This document shows, piece by piece, positions 22,604 to 34,941 of a stretch of DNA of 64,000 nucleotides (position 1 is the stretch's first letter; each line of letters begins with the position of its first letter). Source of the stretch: Enoplosus armatus (lineage: Eukaryota; Chordata; Actinopteri; Centrarchiformes; Enoplosidae); NCBI RefSeq assembly GCF_043641665.1, contig NC_092181.1, positions 2,919,421 to 2,983,420 on the forward strand, read 5' to 3'. The notes below the pieces were generated by a model. That model was given only the letters and a program-made list of their open reading frames with translations, did no database searches and was not told the DNA's origin. The position numbers and the translations under genes are program-made.

Positions 22604-25423
22604 TCTATAACAACCAAACTAATGACGAAGAAATGAATATGTGAATTAACCCAACAGGCAGCTATAGAGATAACCTACTTATCATTACTCAGTCAGTGAC
22701 AGTCAACCTTTACAAAATCTTATGGTGGTAAAATATATATATGTAAATGGCACAATGAAAAACCCAGGAGTTATGGGCCAGAACTAAAGTGCTTTATAAA
22801 CGGCCACCTCTTTCACCTGTCATGCTTCACCTGTCATTGCGTGACGCCACCCTCTGGTTGCGTGTGCAGGTGCGCACCCTGGAGGCAGCCAACAGGAAGC
22901 TGGAGCTGCAGATCAGAGAGTTCTACGAAAAGAAAGGTCCTGCTACCTCCAAAGACTTCACCGCCTTCTTCGCCACCATCTCTGGTCTCCGAGCTCAGGT
23001 ACCGCTCACATGTTACCCATCAACAAAACTATTCTACAACACAAGAAACACAGCGAAAAGCATAAATGTGGTGTGCAAACAGGGACAGTCCTAAAATAGC
23101 TGTGGAGTCCCTCTGTGTTGTATAAACTGTGGGTTTGAACTCCACATAAACACTTAATCATCTATAGTGGCTTTCATACACATAAATGTACCGATATGTC
23201 TGTCCAGTAAAAAACAAGTGAACGTGTGAATAAATAGAGACAATTTTTCACACACCCCCATTTAGATTCTGAGGAGATATTCAGAGAACCAAGCGATCAA
23301 CCTGCAGGTTGACAACGCTCGTCTGGCTGCAGACGACTTTAAAATAAAGTAAGTTCACCCTCCTCTGTTGCTTCATGCTAAATCCACATGCACCCTCCGA
23401 TAATTTCATTTGGATATACGTCAACCACGTTTGAAGAAAGTTTTGTAATTGAAATCTGTAATTTTGTAAATACGTTTTTTTTTTTTTTTAAATGTTTAAT
23501 TTATATGATTTGAATAACATTTACATCCACTGAAACATCACAAAGACTGAAGAAGTAGTTGAATGGTCATATTTTTTCTTTCACCCATTTAATTTAATTA
23601 CAACTACACCTGGCTTCCGTCTGTAGGTATGAGACAGAGCTGAGCATGCACAAGATGGTGGAGGGCGATGTGGCTCGTCTCCGAGGGGTCCGGGACAGTC
23701 TGACTCTTGCCATCAGTGACCTGGAGATGCAGATAGAAGGTCTGAAAGATGATCTGGTGTACATAAAGACCAACCACGAGGAGGTGAGGACAGCTCCAGA
23801 GAAACATCTCTGTTGTCACGTTTAAAACAAAATTTGTAACAAAAAGGGTTTGATGATACTGAATGGTGTAAAGGCAGGATGGCTTTTTGTCTGTTGTGTG
23901 TTTAAGTACAATGGCACCATCTGTTGGTGGTGGCAGCCATGACTCAAACGCCTGTGGAAGGGCAGGGGATAAAAATGTGTCCCTTTTCCATGTTGCAGGA
24001 GATGCTTCAGTTTAGGGTCCAGCAGAGTGGCGCAGTTAATGTGGAGGTGGACAGCGCAGAGTCTGTTGATCTGACAAAGGTCCTGGAGGATATGAGGGAG
24101 CAGTATGAAACTGTGATGCAGAAGAACAAGATGGAGCTCGAGAAATGGTTCCAAGCTAAGGTGAGACAGGAGAGCAATGTCCCTGAACATTTAAAAATGA
24201 CTCCATAAAAACTAGGATGAAATGATGGCAATGTCAAGGGATTTATTGAATCTATATGTGATATATGTATGTGTGTTTGTGTGTGTGTGTGTGTAAAAAG
24301 GTGGAAACTCTCCAGTCGCAAATCGTTTCACATACAACAGCGGTGCAGACGTCTTCCACGCAGATGTCAGAGCTGAGGAGGACCCTACAGAGTCTGGAGA
24401 TAAATCGGGAAAGCGCCCTCACCGAGGTAGGCCACAGACGAAATGACAGAATGCAAAAGCACACTTTCACTGTGTAGGATTGTGGGGTTGTTGGGTTAGC
24501 TGATCATACTTAGATTAAAGGGTAGGTTCACATATTTTCAAATCTGTCTTAACACAATACTCACATGCCCATACGTTCGTTGAAACAGTTTCTGCTGTAA
24601 TTATTCCTCCTGTTCACGGTGGCCATTACAAGATCCTTTCCTGACAAAATCCACAGAACAAATATATTCAAAACTAACTTCAGACAAATTTCAGTTCAAA
24701 CAATGCAGAGGGCTGCGTTGGTGGGAGCGTGTTGTTTAAAAGATGCCGAAACGCTGCAACTCAGGAAAGTTATCACTGTGACAACTATTTTATTATTCGA
24801 CACGACGACTGCGAGGCAAACTGTAGAATTACGACGTTCATCTTTGGAAGATCTAACTAAACTAAACTAAATCTGCTGAATATTAAAATACTTTCCTCCG
24901 ATCACACTCGCAGTTTTCCTAACACCATTCCCGCCTGTCCTGCAGATTCAGTTCCTGCAGAAGAATGTGGACGAGGTGAAGAGCCGATACAGCATTCAGC
25001 TCAGTCAGCTGCAGATGACCATCAACATGCTGGAGGCCGAGCTGCAGCAGCTCAAAGTCTCCATCGAGCACCAGCAATCCGAGTACAAGCTGCTGCTGGA
25101 CATCAAGATGAGGCTGGAACTGGAGATAGCTGAGTACAGGAGGCTGCTGGACGGAGACATGTACGAGAGGAGGGCTGTGGTCAAGGTTGTCGAAGTGGAA
25201 GGTAAGAATCCCCATCATTCACTAAACCCACCTCCTGGCCTCGTAACAATATCATTGAATGAGGCTCCTTGCACTGAAGTCACGTGATGCATTGTGTTTG
25301 TTCTCCACCTCTGCAGAGCATAAACCCCACATCGAGAGGAGAGTGAAGACCATCGTGGAGGAGATTATTGATGGAAAGGTGGTGTCCTCCAGTGTTGACA
25401 CCCAAGTGGAGGACGTTCAGTAA
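21387..25423 (+). CDS. Type I keratin A (eight exons, extra intron in the rod start)
   Basis: Acidic intermediate-filament protein that pairs with type II keratins in epithelial cells. Exons: 21387-21677, 22870-22998, 23266-23348, 23627-23783, 23999-24160, 24301-24426, 24946-25201, 25317-25423; 436 residues. The head (about 1-78) is Ser/Gly-rich with the type I block [15 protein letters not shown]. The rod (about 79-386) starts at [19 protein letters not shown] and ends [12 protein letters not shown]. The tail (387-436) is short and not Gly-rich, holding [14 protein letters not shown]. Exons 3-6 have the standard 83, 157, 162 and 126 nt. The first conventional exon is split by an intron right after SYLQK. 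The acceptor of exon 6 follows a TG repeat. Member number not assigned; the tail is simple-epithelium-like rather than cornified. Confidence 0.93.
21685..21710. repeat. ATG/GAT repeat after keratin A exon 1 donor
   Basis: About eight trinucleotide units begin 7 bp after the donor of the extra intron. It is non-coding if the GTAAGA donor is used. Confidence 0.9.
22001..22185. repeat. Dispersed repeat R1, copy 1
   Basis: Starts GGACACGTTCACAATTTTT and later reads ACATTGAAACAGGTTCTG and ATTCCTGCTATTCAT. A second diverged copy lies at 24519-24690. Both are in keratin A introns and the same orientation. Probably a non-autonomous teleost transposon; no clear terminal repeats seen. Confidence 0.55.
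22570..22602. repeat. GT microsatellite
   Basis: About 16 GT units in the extra intron of keratin A. Confidence 0.9.
24265..24294 (+). repeat. TG repeat serving as splice acceptor tract, keratin A
   Basis: A run of TG/TTTG directly precedes TAAAAAG, the acceptor of keratin A exon 24301-24426. No ordinary pyrimidine tract is present in the 35 nt before the AG. Confidence 0.75.
24519..24690. repeat. Dispersed repeat R1, copy 2
   Basis: Reads GGTAGGTTCACATATTTTC, then CGTTGAAACAGTTTCTG and TATTCCTCCTGTTCACGG. Each part aligns by eye with the copy at 22001-22185. Confidence 0.55.
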
Positions 25424-28400
25424 CACCTCTGCTCACCGCTGCTGCCGCTAAACTTTTTTTTGTTGATTTGGCCCTTAAATAGAAACAATTGACTCCTACA
25501 ATACCTTAATGCTTAATGAATAATTGACTAGGCTCAGCTGTTAATTTGTCATTTCAACCAGGTATATGATCGTTATATCGGTATATGAAGAAAATCACTT
25601 TAACGTTTGCTTTTTAAGGAGGTTACCTTGGCATGTTCTTTCTTTTCTTTTAATTGCAATTATATAGCAAGGTTTGCAGCAAGTGATGATACGAGACCCA
25701 AATATGATTAAAACACAGATGACAAGCAAAAGATGGTGATGTGTATTCTTGAAAACAAATGTGTATTGCAATTCAGAAAGGTGGATTATAGTTTGTACAT
25801 GGATTTTTCATTTGCAAAATGTCATCATGGCATAACTTAGTCGCTAAAATCATCACTTTTTGGACACACAAATAACATAGGAGCTGTAAAAGGGTCAAGA
25901 AAGAAAATGGGTTCAAGGTACAATCATAGCAATCGTAATAATACAAAAATCTGACATTAATGTGCCATTTAATATTTAGGGCGTAGTTTCCCTCATGACC
26001 ACCAGGTGTCACTCGGTCCTTCTCTCTAAAAGTGAAGTGAACTTTAGAGGATTGCATAACCTTGTTTTGCTTGAGTGGAAACAGATTGTTGCTGCACAAG
26101 ATACATTTAGAAGCACAATTATTTTAACTTAACACAGGACAATACAATGGTCAAGGCACAATATTGATGGGGTGTTGTAAATTGTGATACCAAATATGAT
26201 TTTCACAGTTACATGCAGAGAAGAAAAGCTTTTTTGTACTCTAAACAGTTAATGGTTACCCTTGAATCACCAAGGCTTCTTCATTTGGGTGGAGTTGAAT
26301 CAAGTGCAGACTTGAGAAGTCCAATAGTCTAAACATCAGTGATTCACCTGCATAATGACTTAATAGACTCCCTTTCTTTCACGGATTTTGTGCTCTATTA
26401 AAACACAATTGTTGCTATTTATCATCAGTGTTATTAAGTGTAATTAGTGGCCCTGAAGTATGATTTTCATTGCAGCTTTGTGCAGCAGAGAAATATGAAA
26501 TTTAGTCAAAGAGGACCAGATTCATTTTCCTCACTGTCTACACCTTACAATTTGAATTATTCTGCATGACTAGACATAACAAATATCAAATCAATTTAAC
26601 AAGCCCAATGTGCACCACTGTTGGACCCAACTTGCTCCCAACATACATACAGAAAGTCCCATTTTAAATTGAAATCCTAACGTTAAATTCGCCCTCCTGG
26701 TGTCAAACCTCATGCCTAATTGTAAATGTAAAAAGTTGGGTGGTCAAAAATTCCCAGCGCATGTGCTTTTTCACTTGCGACTAGTAGGTCGTGTTACTTC
26801 ATGGCTGTGTGCATCACATGAGGAAATGTAGGATTTCTCTCAGCTGACTGCAATTATCTCTATTATTACCAAAACACAAGTGATTAAGGGCTTAATTGAG
26901 TGCACATGGGCTCTTCATTCAGTTCAGTCGACTCACTCTATCAAAGAGCCAATGAGGCTCTTGATTTAATATATTGGTTACTTTTATATCTCGAGTTCAG
27001 AGTTCTCTGTTGTAAATTTCCAGACCTCTCAGCACATCTGAACATAAGAGGTGCTGCATTAATCATTCCTGACTGTCAAGGGTGCGGCCAGTACCTGCGG
27101 CATACCAAGGTGCAAGGGAAATCAGTCGGGGCCTGAAATAGAATAAACAAAAAGCACAAAAGGCAGACGAGTCTTGTCAAAAAACACCTGATGCTGCAGT
27201 GAGTCATCGCAGCCCTCACTTCCTCTCCTACACGAGGTAGAAAGTGAGATATTGTTTTATGTTGGCTCATACAGTTACACACCCAGGTAAAAGCACTGTT
27301 TCTCATGTTGCAGCGCATTCCAAACATATTGTTCCTGTTTTCAGCACAAGCTGTGGTTATTTGTCGGGATGCACTTCGTACTCTGGCTTGAATGGGCCTT
27401 TTGCATTCTGAGAAGTCGTTCCCATTTACATGAAAAGTGGATGGGGTGTGTGACACAGTAAATGTGTCAAAAAGACTTACTGATATGGTTTTTGGCAAAA
27501 GCCCCGCAAGTTGAACCGCGAGCACAACTCCCCCACATGTGCATTGCATAGAGATTGTTATCTGCTAGATTCAGGGCATAAATCAATTAGTCTGCAGTGA
27601 GGTGTGAATATATTTTAATCTTCTGAAAAGCTGACAATTCATTTTAGTGAATGGAGAATACACCAATTTGCAGGAGTGTCTGAATTCATTAAAGACATGC
27701 TTCTTTCATACCTTGCTTCACACATGAGAACCACAGTCACACCTTGATCCGCCACCACACATACCATCACCATTAATCACTCAGCTCACATAAACCACAA
27801 CTCTGTGCCTGCTTCACACAGTACTGTGCAACCACAGTCTCATCTGAAGGCTACTGAGCAGCTCTTTAGAGAGAGTCGAGTGTCTTGCTCAAGGGCTAAT
27901 TTGTCTGTGTGGTTTTTCCAAGGAATGAAAGTAATTTAACTGCAGGAGCAGATAAAACTCCTGTAATATTTCTTTCTAAGTGAGTAAGTGAGAGCAATAA
28001 TTCAGCCAATTAAGTAAAGTACAAAGAGAAAACAGGGAAAGTCATTAGGAATCATCCTCTGGGGACCATGAATGTCTGTAAATAATGTCACAGCAATCCA
28101 TCTAATAGTTGTTGAGATATTTCAGTCTGGACCAAAGTGTTGGACTGAATGACTGACTGACATTCCTGGAGTCGCGCTGCTAGCATGGCTTAATGCTGCG
28201 CTACATGTTAATGTGTTAACATCACTAACATGCTAAAGATTACGTGCTGAAGCATGTTAACAGCAAACTGTAGCTAACATACTAAATGTTACATTTTCAT
28301 AATATTTGATAATAGCATCAATGAGTCCAAACTGATAGAAGAGATATAAGTTTGGTCTATCAGACCTTTATCAGAGCAGACCTGCACTGATAACATGCTC

Positions 28401-30617
28401 ACCAGACACCAGTGAAAATAGGTTGAAGGTGAATGTTTAACAATTGTTTTTCACAAGAGCATGAACTTAATTTCAGGGATCTGTCTTTTGAATGTGACTG
28501 ATTATTGAGATAAGGTTGAGACATCACCTTCCTCGACATGCAGAGCAGCGTGAGAGACCTCTCTGAGAGTGAGTGATAGTCAGGCTGGTCTATTGTTGCC
28601 AAGTGCCTGAAGAAACATGACTCATACTTACCTCATATAAGATACCTCATATCTATTGCAACAATTACTATTCAATTGTCTTTTTTTTTATTTGATAAAT
28701 GTTCTTTATATTTTCATAGTTTAAATTTTTTGTTGCAAGTTGTACAGTGTGTGTCAATATTATATTTCACGAAATGTGAGCTATTCTGACAACTTCTGTC
28801 AATCCACAGAAAACAGATGACTTTTATAGACTCTTATGCACTTGTTGATTACAGTGAAACATGGTTTTCACAGTGTCTGAAATCATTGACAATTGTTCTT
28901 TGAATTCTGACAGTAACCCTTCAGTAAACTTTACATAAACAAACTCAACCAGAACATTTTCTCGTAATATGCTGTGTTTAAACCTCTCCACCGGTGCCAC
29001 ACCCTTATGTTATTCTATCCCAGGGATGTCTGATTGCACAAATATAACAATGTGCACAGATTCTGTCATGTTGCGCTGTGTTACACGAACGCACATTTAC
29101 ACCATCCTTGGTTCTGCTGGTAGTGCAAAGGATACATATTTAGGAAGTGAGATTGGACACTAATTGTTTGAAATGGTGGTAAAGTAGTAAAGGGGCAGGG
29201 TTTCTATACGGGAATTACTCTAAAACGAAAGAGTGCAGGCAATGAAACCCTTAATGAAGTGCAACTAAGCTGTAGAGAACTATACATTACAGTGTGTACA
29301 CACAAGAAGTTGGTGTGTTGGTGTGAAAATGCTATCTCCAGAGAGACAAAAATATCTTCACTCACATATTACTGGGGTTTCAAACTAATCAGTATCTGGG
29401 ACATTATTTATAGCTGTTTAGCACATGCATGAGATAAGTTTGCAACCTCAAAGTGGCAAAAGCAGCAGTGAAAAGAAACATCTGGTTTGTATTCATCTAA
29501 GCTGTGTCTATGCACAGTCTGTAAGAGTCATTTGTTAGGTAGAGGTAAAACAACTCTTTGTTAGATTTAACCACAAGCAAAATGTCCAAAATAATACAAG
29601 CATTGTTCTTACAATGTGAAAGTCAATCCAAAACTGCAAGGAAAAGGCCTGCGTTTATTAATTAAATCAGCCCTTCCACGTGCTTCATATGAGACAGTTG
29701 TGCAAAGTCCTCTGGGACATTGTAAAAGACTTTAAAGAAAAACTGTGGAGCAATGGAAAGAAGCAAACAAGCAAGAGCTTGTTCTTGTTTGGGCATGATG
29801 CACATGCCAAAGTACAAAGCCAAGAAAAATAAAGAACGTGTAGGCACATCTGAGGTGAGCTTTCCAGCAGTGCTGTGCCCAGTCTTGAATAAAGCCAGGT
29901 ATCAACTGACATCATGAGTGTCCATAAAAAACGCTTCTACCTGGCAACCCTGCAGGCTATTGTTGAGCAAGACAAAAGACAGTGTATAAAATCTAAAGTT
30001 TAAGATGTGAAACACTGAATAAATAAAGAACCAATACTTAAAAGATGATTGAAAGACCAAGAGGTTTGTGAGAATAAGTGTGCTGGCTGAGTGTCAAGTG
30101 AAAAAAACGATCATACGGATCCATTGCACAGTATTTACAATGCGTGTTGCCTTGGCAACCTAACAGGTTTGGCTAGCACAGTAAGGCAGTCTTGCTCAAG
30201 AATGACGGGACAAATTCAGTAAAGACACATCACTAATTTGACTGGATAACTAACCTGAGGCTAACAGTAACGGGTGTGGCTGTTTTACAATTTACAGTAT
30301 ACTTTGTAGAAATAAAAGATGGATGCCCTGTCTTCATGCACATTAATGTGGAGCATGGGAATGAAGGATGTATGGAATAATGAAGCCATTGTGTTTTGTA
30401 TGAGGTTTGCAGGTAGTTGTGAGGTTTGAATGTATTCAGTATATTTCCTAATAGAAAAGGATTAAGTTTAACCCTACTTTCTCCTCGTGATTGTTACCCA
30501 AAACGAACCTGAAGAGTACGTGTGATGGGTGGAGCAGAGCAACCATTTTAGGTAATACTCCTCCCTTCAATCCTGCGTGCCCCCACCCACACCAGAGGCA
30601 GCAGCAGCCTTGAGCAG
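25424..30617. other. Spacer between keratins A and B
   Basis: No coding exon recognised. The keratin A transcript probably ends within the first few hundred bases; no AATAAA was seen close by, and an ATTAAA at 25707-25712 is the best candidate. A copy of dispersed repeat R3 lies at 28055-28290. The longest open frame (minus strand, 27076-27549) has no recognisable domain and no codon bias suggesting a gene. Confidence 0.5.
28055..28290. repeat. Dispersed repeat R3, copy 1
   Basis: Contains GGGGACCATGAATGTCTGTA, AGTTGTTGAGATATTTCAGT and then repeated GCTAACAT-type words. This is a very common teleost repeat. A related partial copy lies at 44030-44165. Confidence 0.7.
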
Positions 30618-30627
30618 GATAAAAAGG
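30618..30627 (+). promoter_or_regulatory. Keratin B TATA-like box
   Basis: GATAAAAAGG, 84 bp upstream of the keratin B ATG; correct spacing for a keratin promoter. Confidence 0.65.
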
Positions 30628-30701
30628 GGACAGAGGCAAAGCTGTGCATCTGTCCATCTCATTCTCTCCAAGGCAGGCAGACCTCCTGAGCAGTCTTCAC
30701 A

Positions 30702-33010
30702 ATGTCAATGTCAACGAGATCCAGCAGTTCTTATTCTTATGGAAGTGGAGGTGGAGGCCTTAGTCGAGGCTTTGGTGGAAGCACAGCTGGAGGCTTAGGT
30801 GTAGGAGGTGGAAGCATGGTGCGAAAGGCATATTCTTCAAGTGTGTATGGTGGTGCAGGTGGCAGTGGAGCAAGAATCTCCTTGGCCAGCGGTGGAGGCG
30901 GCTTCGGCAGTGGAGGTGGTGCAGGCAGCAGCTATAGTTACAGAATGGGAGGCGGTGGAGGCTTCGGTGGAGGTGGAGGCTTCGGTGGAGGTGGAGGCTT
31001 CGGTGGAGGCTTCGGTGGAGGTGATGGCACGGATATTGGGGCCAATGAGAAGGCCACCATGCAGAACCTGAACGACCGCCTGGCCTCCTACCTGGAGAAG
31101 GTGCGCAGCCTTGAGAAGGCCAACGCTGAGCTGGAGCTCAAGATCCGCCAGTTCTTGGAGAGCAAGACCTCCCCCACTGCTCGTGACTACTCAGCTTTCG
31201 AGGCCACCATTGCCGACCTGCAGGGACAGGTATGTCACATGACTTCTGATTCCTGAATGAGATACCAAAGCATGTCACACTGTAATTTATCATACAATGC
31301 AACTATCAGATGAATGTGTTCATAATGATGCATTGGAACTTTAACTTACCCCAAGTGGCAATCCATATGAATGGTTCTGTAGATGCCACTACTGTCCTGT
31401 TACATGCAGTGTTGTTGACGGCATCCTTAATGTTTACAGAGGCTGTTTGCAGTTGGAGACAGTTTGATGAAAAAATTGCTCTAATTATGCTTCTTCACAC
31501 AGATCCAGAATGCCACCTGTCTCAATGGAGGCATCTATCTGGCCATTGACAATGCAAAACTGGCAGCAGACGACTTCAGAACCAAGTAAGTGTCCGGCGA
31601 GAGACAGAAAGTGTTTAAAACAAAGTGAAAATGGACAAACTATGAAATTACTCTGAAGCAATACATGGAAGATGTATACATTAATGTTGAAGTATAAATG
31701 TCTCATCTCTTGCTGCCTCACAGGTATGAGAATGAGCTAGCCATGCGTCAATCAGTGGAGGCAGACATCGCCGGTCTAAAGAGACTGTTGGATGAGTTGA
31801 CACTGGCCAGATCAGACCTGGAGATGCAGATAGAAGGCCTCAAGGAGGAGCTGATCTATCTCAAAAAGAACCACGAGGAGGTGGGTAGCAAACGCTCAAC
31901 AGTCATCTGAGTAGATTTGCATTGCGATGAATTTGCTCGTCTCCAAAGTTGAATATAGTGTACTCAAACAACATCCACCTCTTACCACCTCTTATTCAAC
32001 AGGAATTGGCAGCCATGAGGAACCAGATGAGTGGACAGATCAACGTGGAGGTGGACGCAAAACCACAGGTGGACCTGTCCAGCATTATGGCTGAGATCCG
32101 TGAGCAGTATGAGGCTGTGGCCAACAAGAACCAGAAAGAACTTCAAGGCTGGTTCCAATCTAAGGTAAGACTGGACCAAAACCCTGGTGGTGATATTTAC
32201 TGTAGTCATTTCTCATTGTCTACTTAGACTGTTGTTCAAACGTATGTTGTCACATTTCCACTGATGTTCTCCTATGTCTACTGCAGTCAGAGGAGCTGAA
32301 CAAGGAAGTAGCAGTCAGCACAGAAAGTCTCCAAACGTCCAAGTCAGAAATCTCTGAGATCCGTCGCACACTGCAGGGCCTGGAGATCGAGCTACAGTCA
32401 CAACTTAGCATGGTAAAGTGATAATCATCTGGGGCTAATCTTTACTCTTCTATACCTTTACATCATCTACCTATCCCATCCTCAGTGAGATACAATGTGA
32501 TGCACCCACAGTGTGTTTCATTCTATTAATAATTAATAATTAATTCTCTTCACCTTTCCCTCCTCCAGAAAGCGTCCCTGGAAGGTACTTTAGCTGACAC
32601 AGAGACACGGTACGCCATGCAGCTCCAAGGCCTCCAGGGGCAGGTGACGTGCCTGGAGGAACAACTGATGCAACTGCGTGGTGACATTGAACGCCAGAGC
32701 CAAGAGTACAACATACTGCTCGACACCAAGACTCGCCTGGAGATGGAGATTGCAGAATACAGGAGGCTGATTGACGGAGAGGGCAGGTAATTTGTCTGCA
32801 AAGAACAATTCTGTCCTTTCATCATAAACTAATAACTAGCTCGGTAAGTTGAAGCATTATACTGGTTATTAAGTGCTGTAATTCTCCCCCTTCCACAGTT
32901 TCACCAGTTCAAATGCCAGTTCAAGGACCTCCAGCTCCAGGGTGATAGTGGTCACAGAGGAACTGAAGGACGGCAAGGTGGTGTCCTCCTCTACCACCTC
33001 CGCCTCATAA
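30702..33010 (+). CDS. Type I keratin B (Gly-rich head, seven exons)
   Basis: Acidic epithelial keratin. Exons: 30702-31229, 31503-31585, 31724-31880, 32003-32164, 32287-32412, 32569-32786, 32899-33010; 461 residues. The head (1 to about 114) is long and Gly/Ser-rich, with [15 protein letters not shown] and a tandem block of GGGGGF-type repeats ending at about residue 108. The rod (about 115-422) starts [19 protein letters not shown] and ends [12 protein letters not shown]. The tail is short, Ser-rich and ends [14 protein letters not shown]. Exon sizes 83/157/162/126 are canonical; the next exon is 218 nt rather than 221, and there is no tail microexon. The Gly-loop head suggests an epidermal (skin or fin) role. 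The mammalian subtype (K10/K13-like) cannot be assigned by head similarity alone. Confidence 0.94.
30946..31025 (+). repeat. Coding minisatellite in keratin B head
   Basis: Tandem units of GGAGGCTTCGGTGGAGGT, some shortened, encode repeated Gly-Gly-Phe-Gly-Gly. Near-identical units suggest recent expansion by slippage or unequal exchange. Confidence 0.85.
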
Positions 33011-33072
33011 TCTGTCTCATGCAGCAACACAAGGCCACATCTAACTACCTTCACACACACACATGTGAATGC

Positions 33073-33078
33073 AATAAA
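33073..33078 (+). promoter_or_regulatory. Keratin B poly(A) signal
   Basis: AATAAA, 63 bp after the stop codon, in GCAATAAAAGGC. Confidence 0.85.
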
Positions 33079-34910
33079 AGGCTGCCAGTTTGCTGACAAC
33101 AATTTTGTCCTTGAATTATTTGTGTCTTAATTCAAAATAATGTCATTATAGTGGCATTGTTTTGGCATGAACCAAATGTCTTTTGAAATTACGTATTTCA
33201 TCTTCATCCTGCCAAGAGTCACTTTAGGTGTCTGGTGGGTTTGAGATATGATTATTTTGACAGATAAATTAGTAATAAATTAGAGATAAATTAGTAAAAC
33301 CTGCTTGAGGCTGTAGCTGTCACAACATGTCCTTAATGTAAAAGATTTAAAACCATTTGAAACAGTACCATTATACCTACAACGCCTTAACACCTCACAA
33401 CAATAGAGTCCTGGGTTTGAATCTGCTTTCTCCAGCAGTCAACATGCACATTTGGATGTGAGCATGAATTTGACTCTCTGGTTGTTAGACTGGACTGGCA
33501 ACTTGTCAAGGAGGGAGTTTGCCTTACTTTTACCCAATGCATGCTGGGATAGGTCCCTCATTACACTGATTAAATCAGCATCATTCAATGTTTGGCAACT
33601 AGGGAGCAGAGTATGTACGTATTTTAAGAAAATGAAAATGGATTGCAAGCATTTATTCCAATGCTTTTGCTTTTCTAGGCTCACTAAACATCACTGGTTT
33701 AAAAATGAATAATATAAAGAGCAGTAATTGACCTTGTTTGCAATTTAACGAGTCCTGTTCAAAGTCTCTTTCATAATGGTGGTCTTTAAGGGAAAATGAG
33801 GGAACATTGAGCCACAGGGGATTTTTAGTTGCAGTTGGCTACTGAGACAAATTGGCTGGAAGGCTGACTTGCTATGGAGTTTGTCTTTATTACGCAATCA
33901 AAAAATAGGTTTGAGAGCAAAACTATCGTGACTCATGTCATCGAAAGGTTTGTTTGCGGATCCAAAAGTTTTGCGAATCCAAAATGTTGACCTGAAATCT
34001 TGTGAGAGGGACCTACAAAAGACACGTCTCTATTGGCCAGTCTTGATTGGAGTGACAGCTCCAATGACCACAGTCAAAAAGCAACCTACATGCACCAGTT
34101 CAAACACAGCATTCTTGCTATAAGACGACATTGATTTTCCCGCTCTTTCTTCTTCACGTACTTCAAAACTCCCTCTCACATTTATTAACAAACCTATTTT
34201 TCGATTGCATGATAAAGACACAAAAGTAACTCCATAACTTGCCACGCCTCATCAAGCTCTCTTAACACTGTACTTTCATGGGGCAGAGGAACTCTAAAAT
34301 TAGCTGACAGACACAGCAGCAGTTATTATGGCTACTGTACTGTTAGCAAACAATGCCATTGCATCCAGCAGAAACAGAGCAACATTACAATCCCATTGGA
34401 ACCACCTTATTAATGTAAGTCCACTATTAATTGGCCTTTTAGCTTTGGTTTGGTCTCCACCCACAGGAAGTAACTATACTGTTACTTTTAGTAACTTTGA
34501 CATTTGGTGCTGTGTAGGTAGTGTACAGTGGGTCTACAGTATATATTTAGCTAAAAACAGCGTGTTAGTGAGAGCGATGAGACGGAACAACACAATGTGC
34601 CGTAAAACAAAAAGCATCTTAAGCAGCACGCGTCTTAAAGGTGCAGATTTGGGTATTAATTATGTAGGTTATGTTACTACGAGTGACCCTTTTCTCACAG
34701 CACATATTTAATCCGTTGTTAATATAAAAACATTGATTAATGAATGCAGAATACCTGGACGAATAAGTTCAAGCTATTGGCAACTGTATCTGATTTGTAG
34801 TGTACAAAAACTTTCATTATTCGTCAGTGAGGGGCAACAATAGAAATGTGGAATATTCTGGTCATTATGAAAATACAACAAGCAATAAAGTTTAATTCAA
34901 CTGCATGGTT
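33079..34910. other. Spacer between keratins B and C (tail to tail)
   Basis: Keratins B (+) and C (-) converge here. A 127-codon open frame at 34328-34711 (+) has no recognisable domain or exon signals. No other gene seen. Confidence 0.5.
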
Positions 34911-34916
34911 TTTATT
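34911..34916 (-). promoter_or_regulatory. Keratin C poly(A) signal
   Basis: TTTATT on plus, AATAAA on minus, only about 25 nt after the keratin C stop, giving an unusually short 3' UTR if it is used. Confidence 0.65.
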
Positions 34917-34941
34917 GATTTTTGCTAATGCTTCCAATTCA

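Noticed and set aside
27076..27549. 157-codon minus-strand open frame between keratins A and B
   Set aside because: No recognisable domain, no convincing splice or promoter context, and composition typical of spacer; probably chance.
34328..34711. 127-codon plus-strand open frame between keratins B and C
   Set aside because: No family resemblance and no exon-like borders; surrounding sequence looks like ordinary spacer or old repeat.
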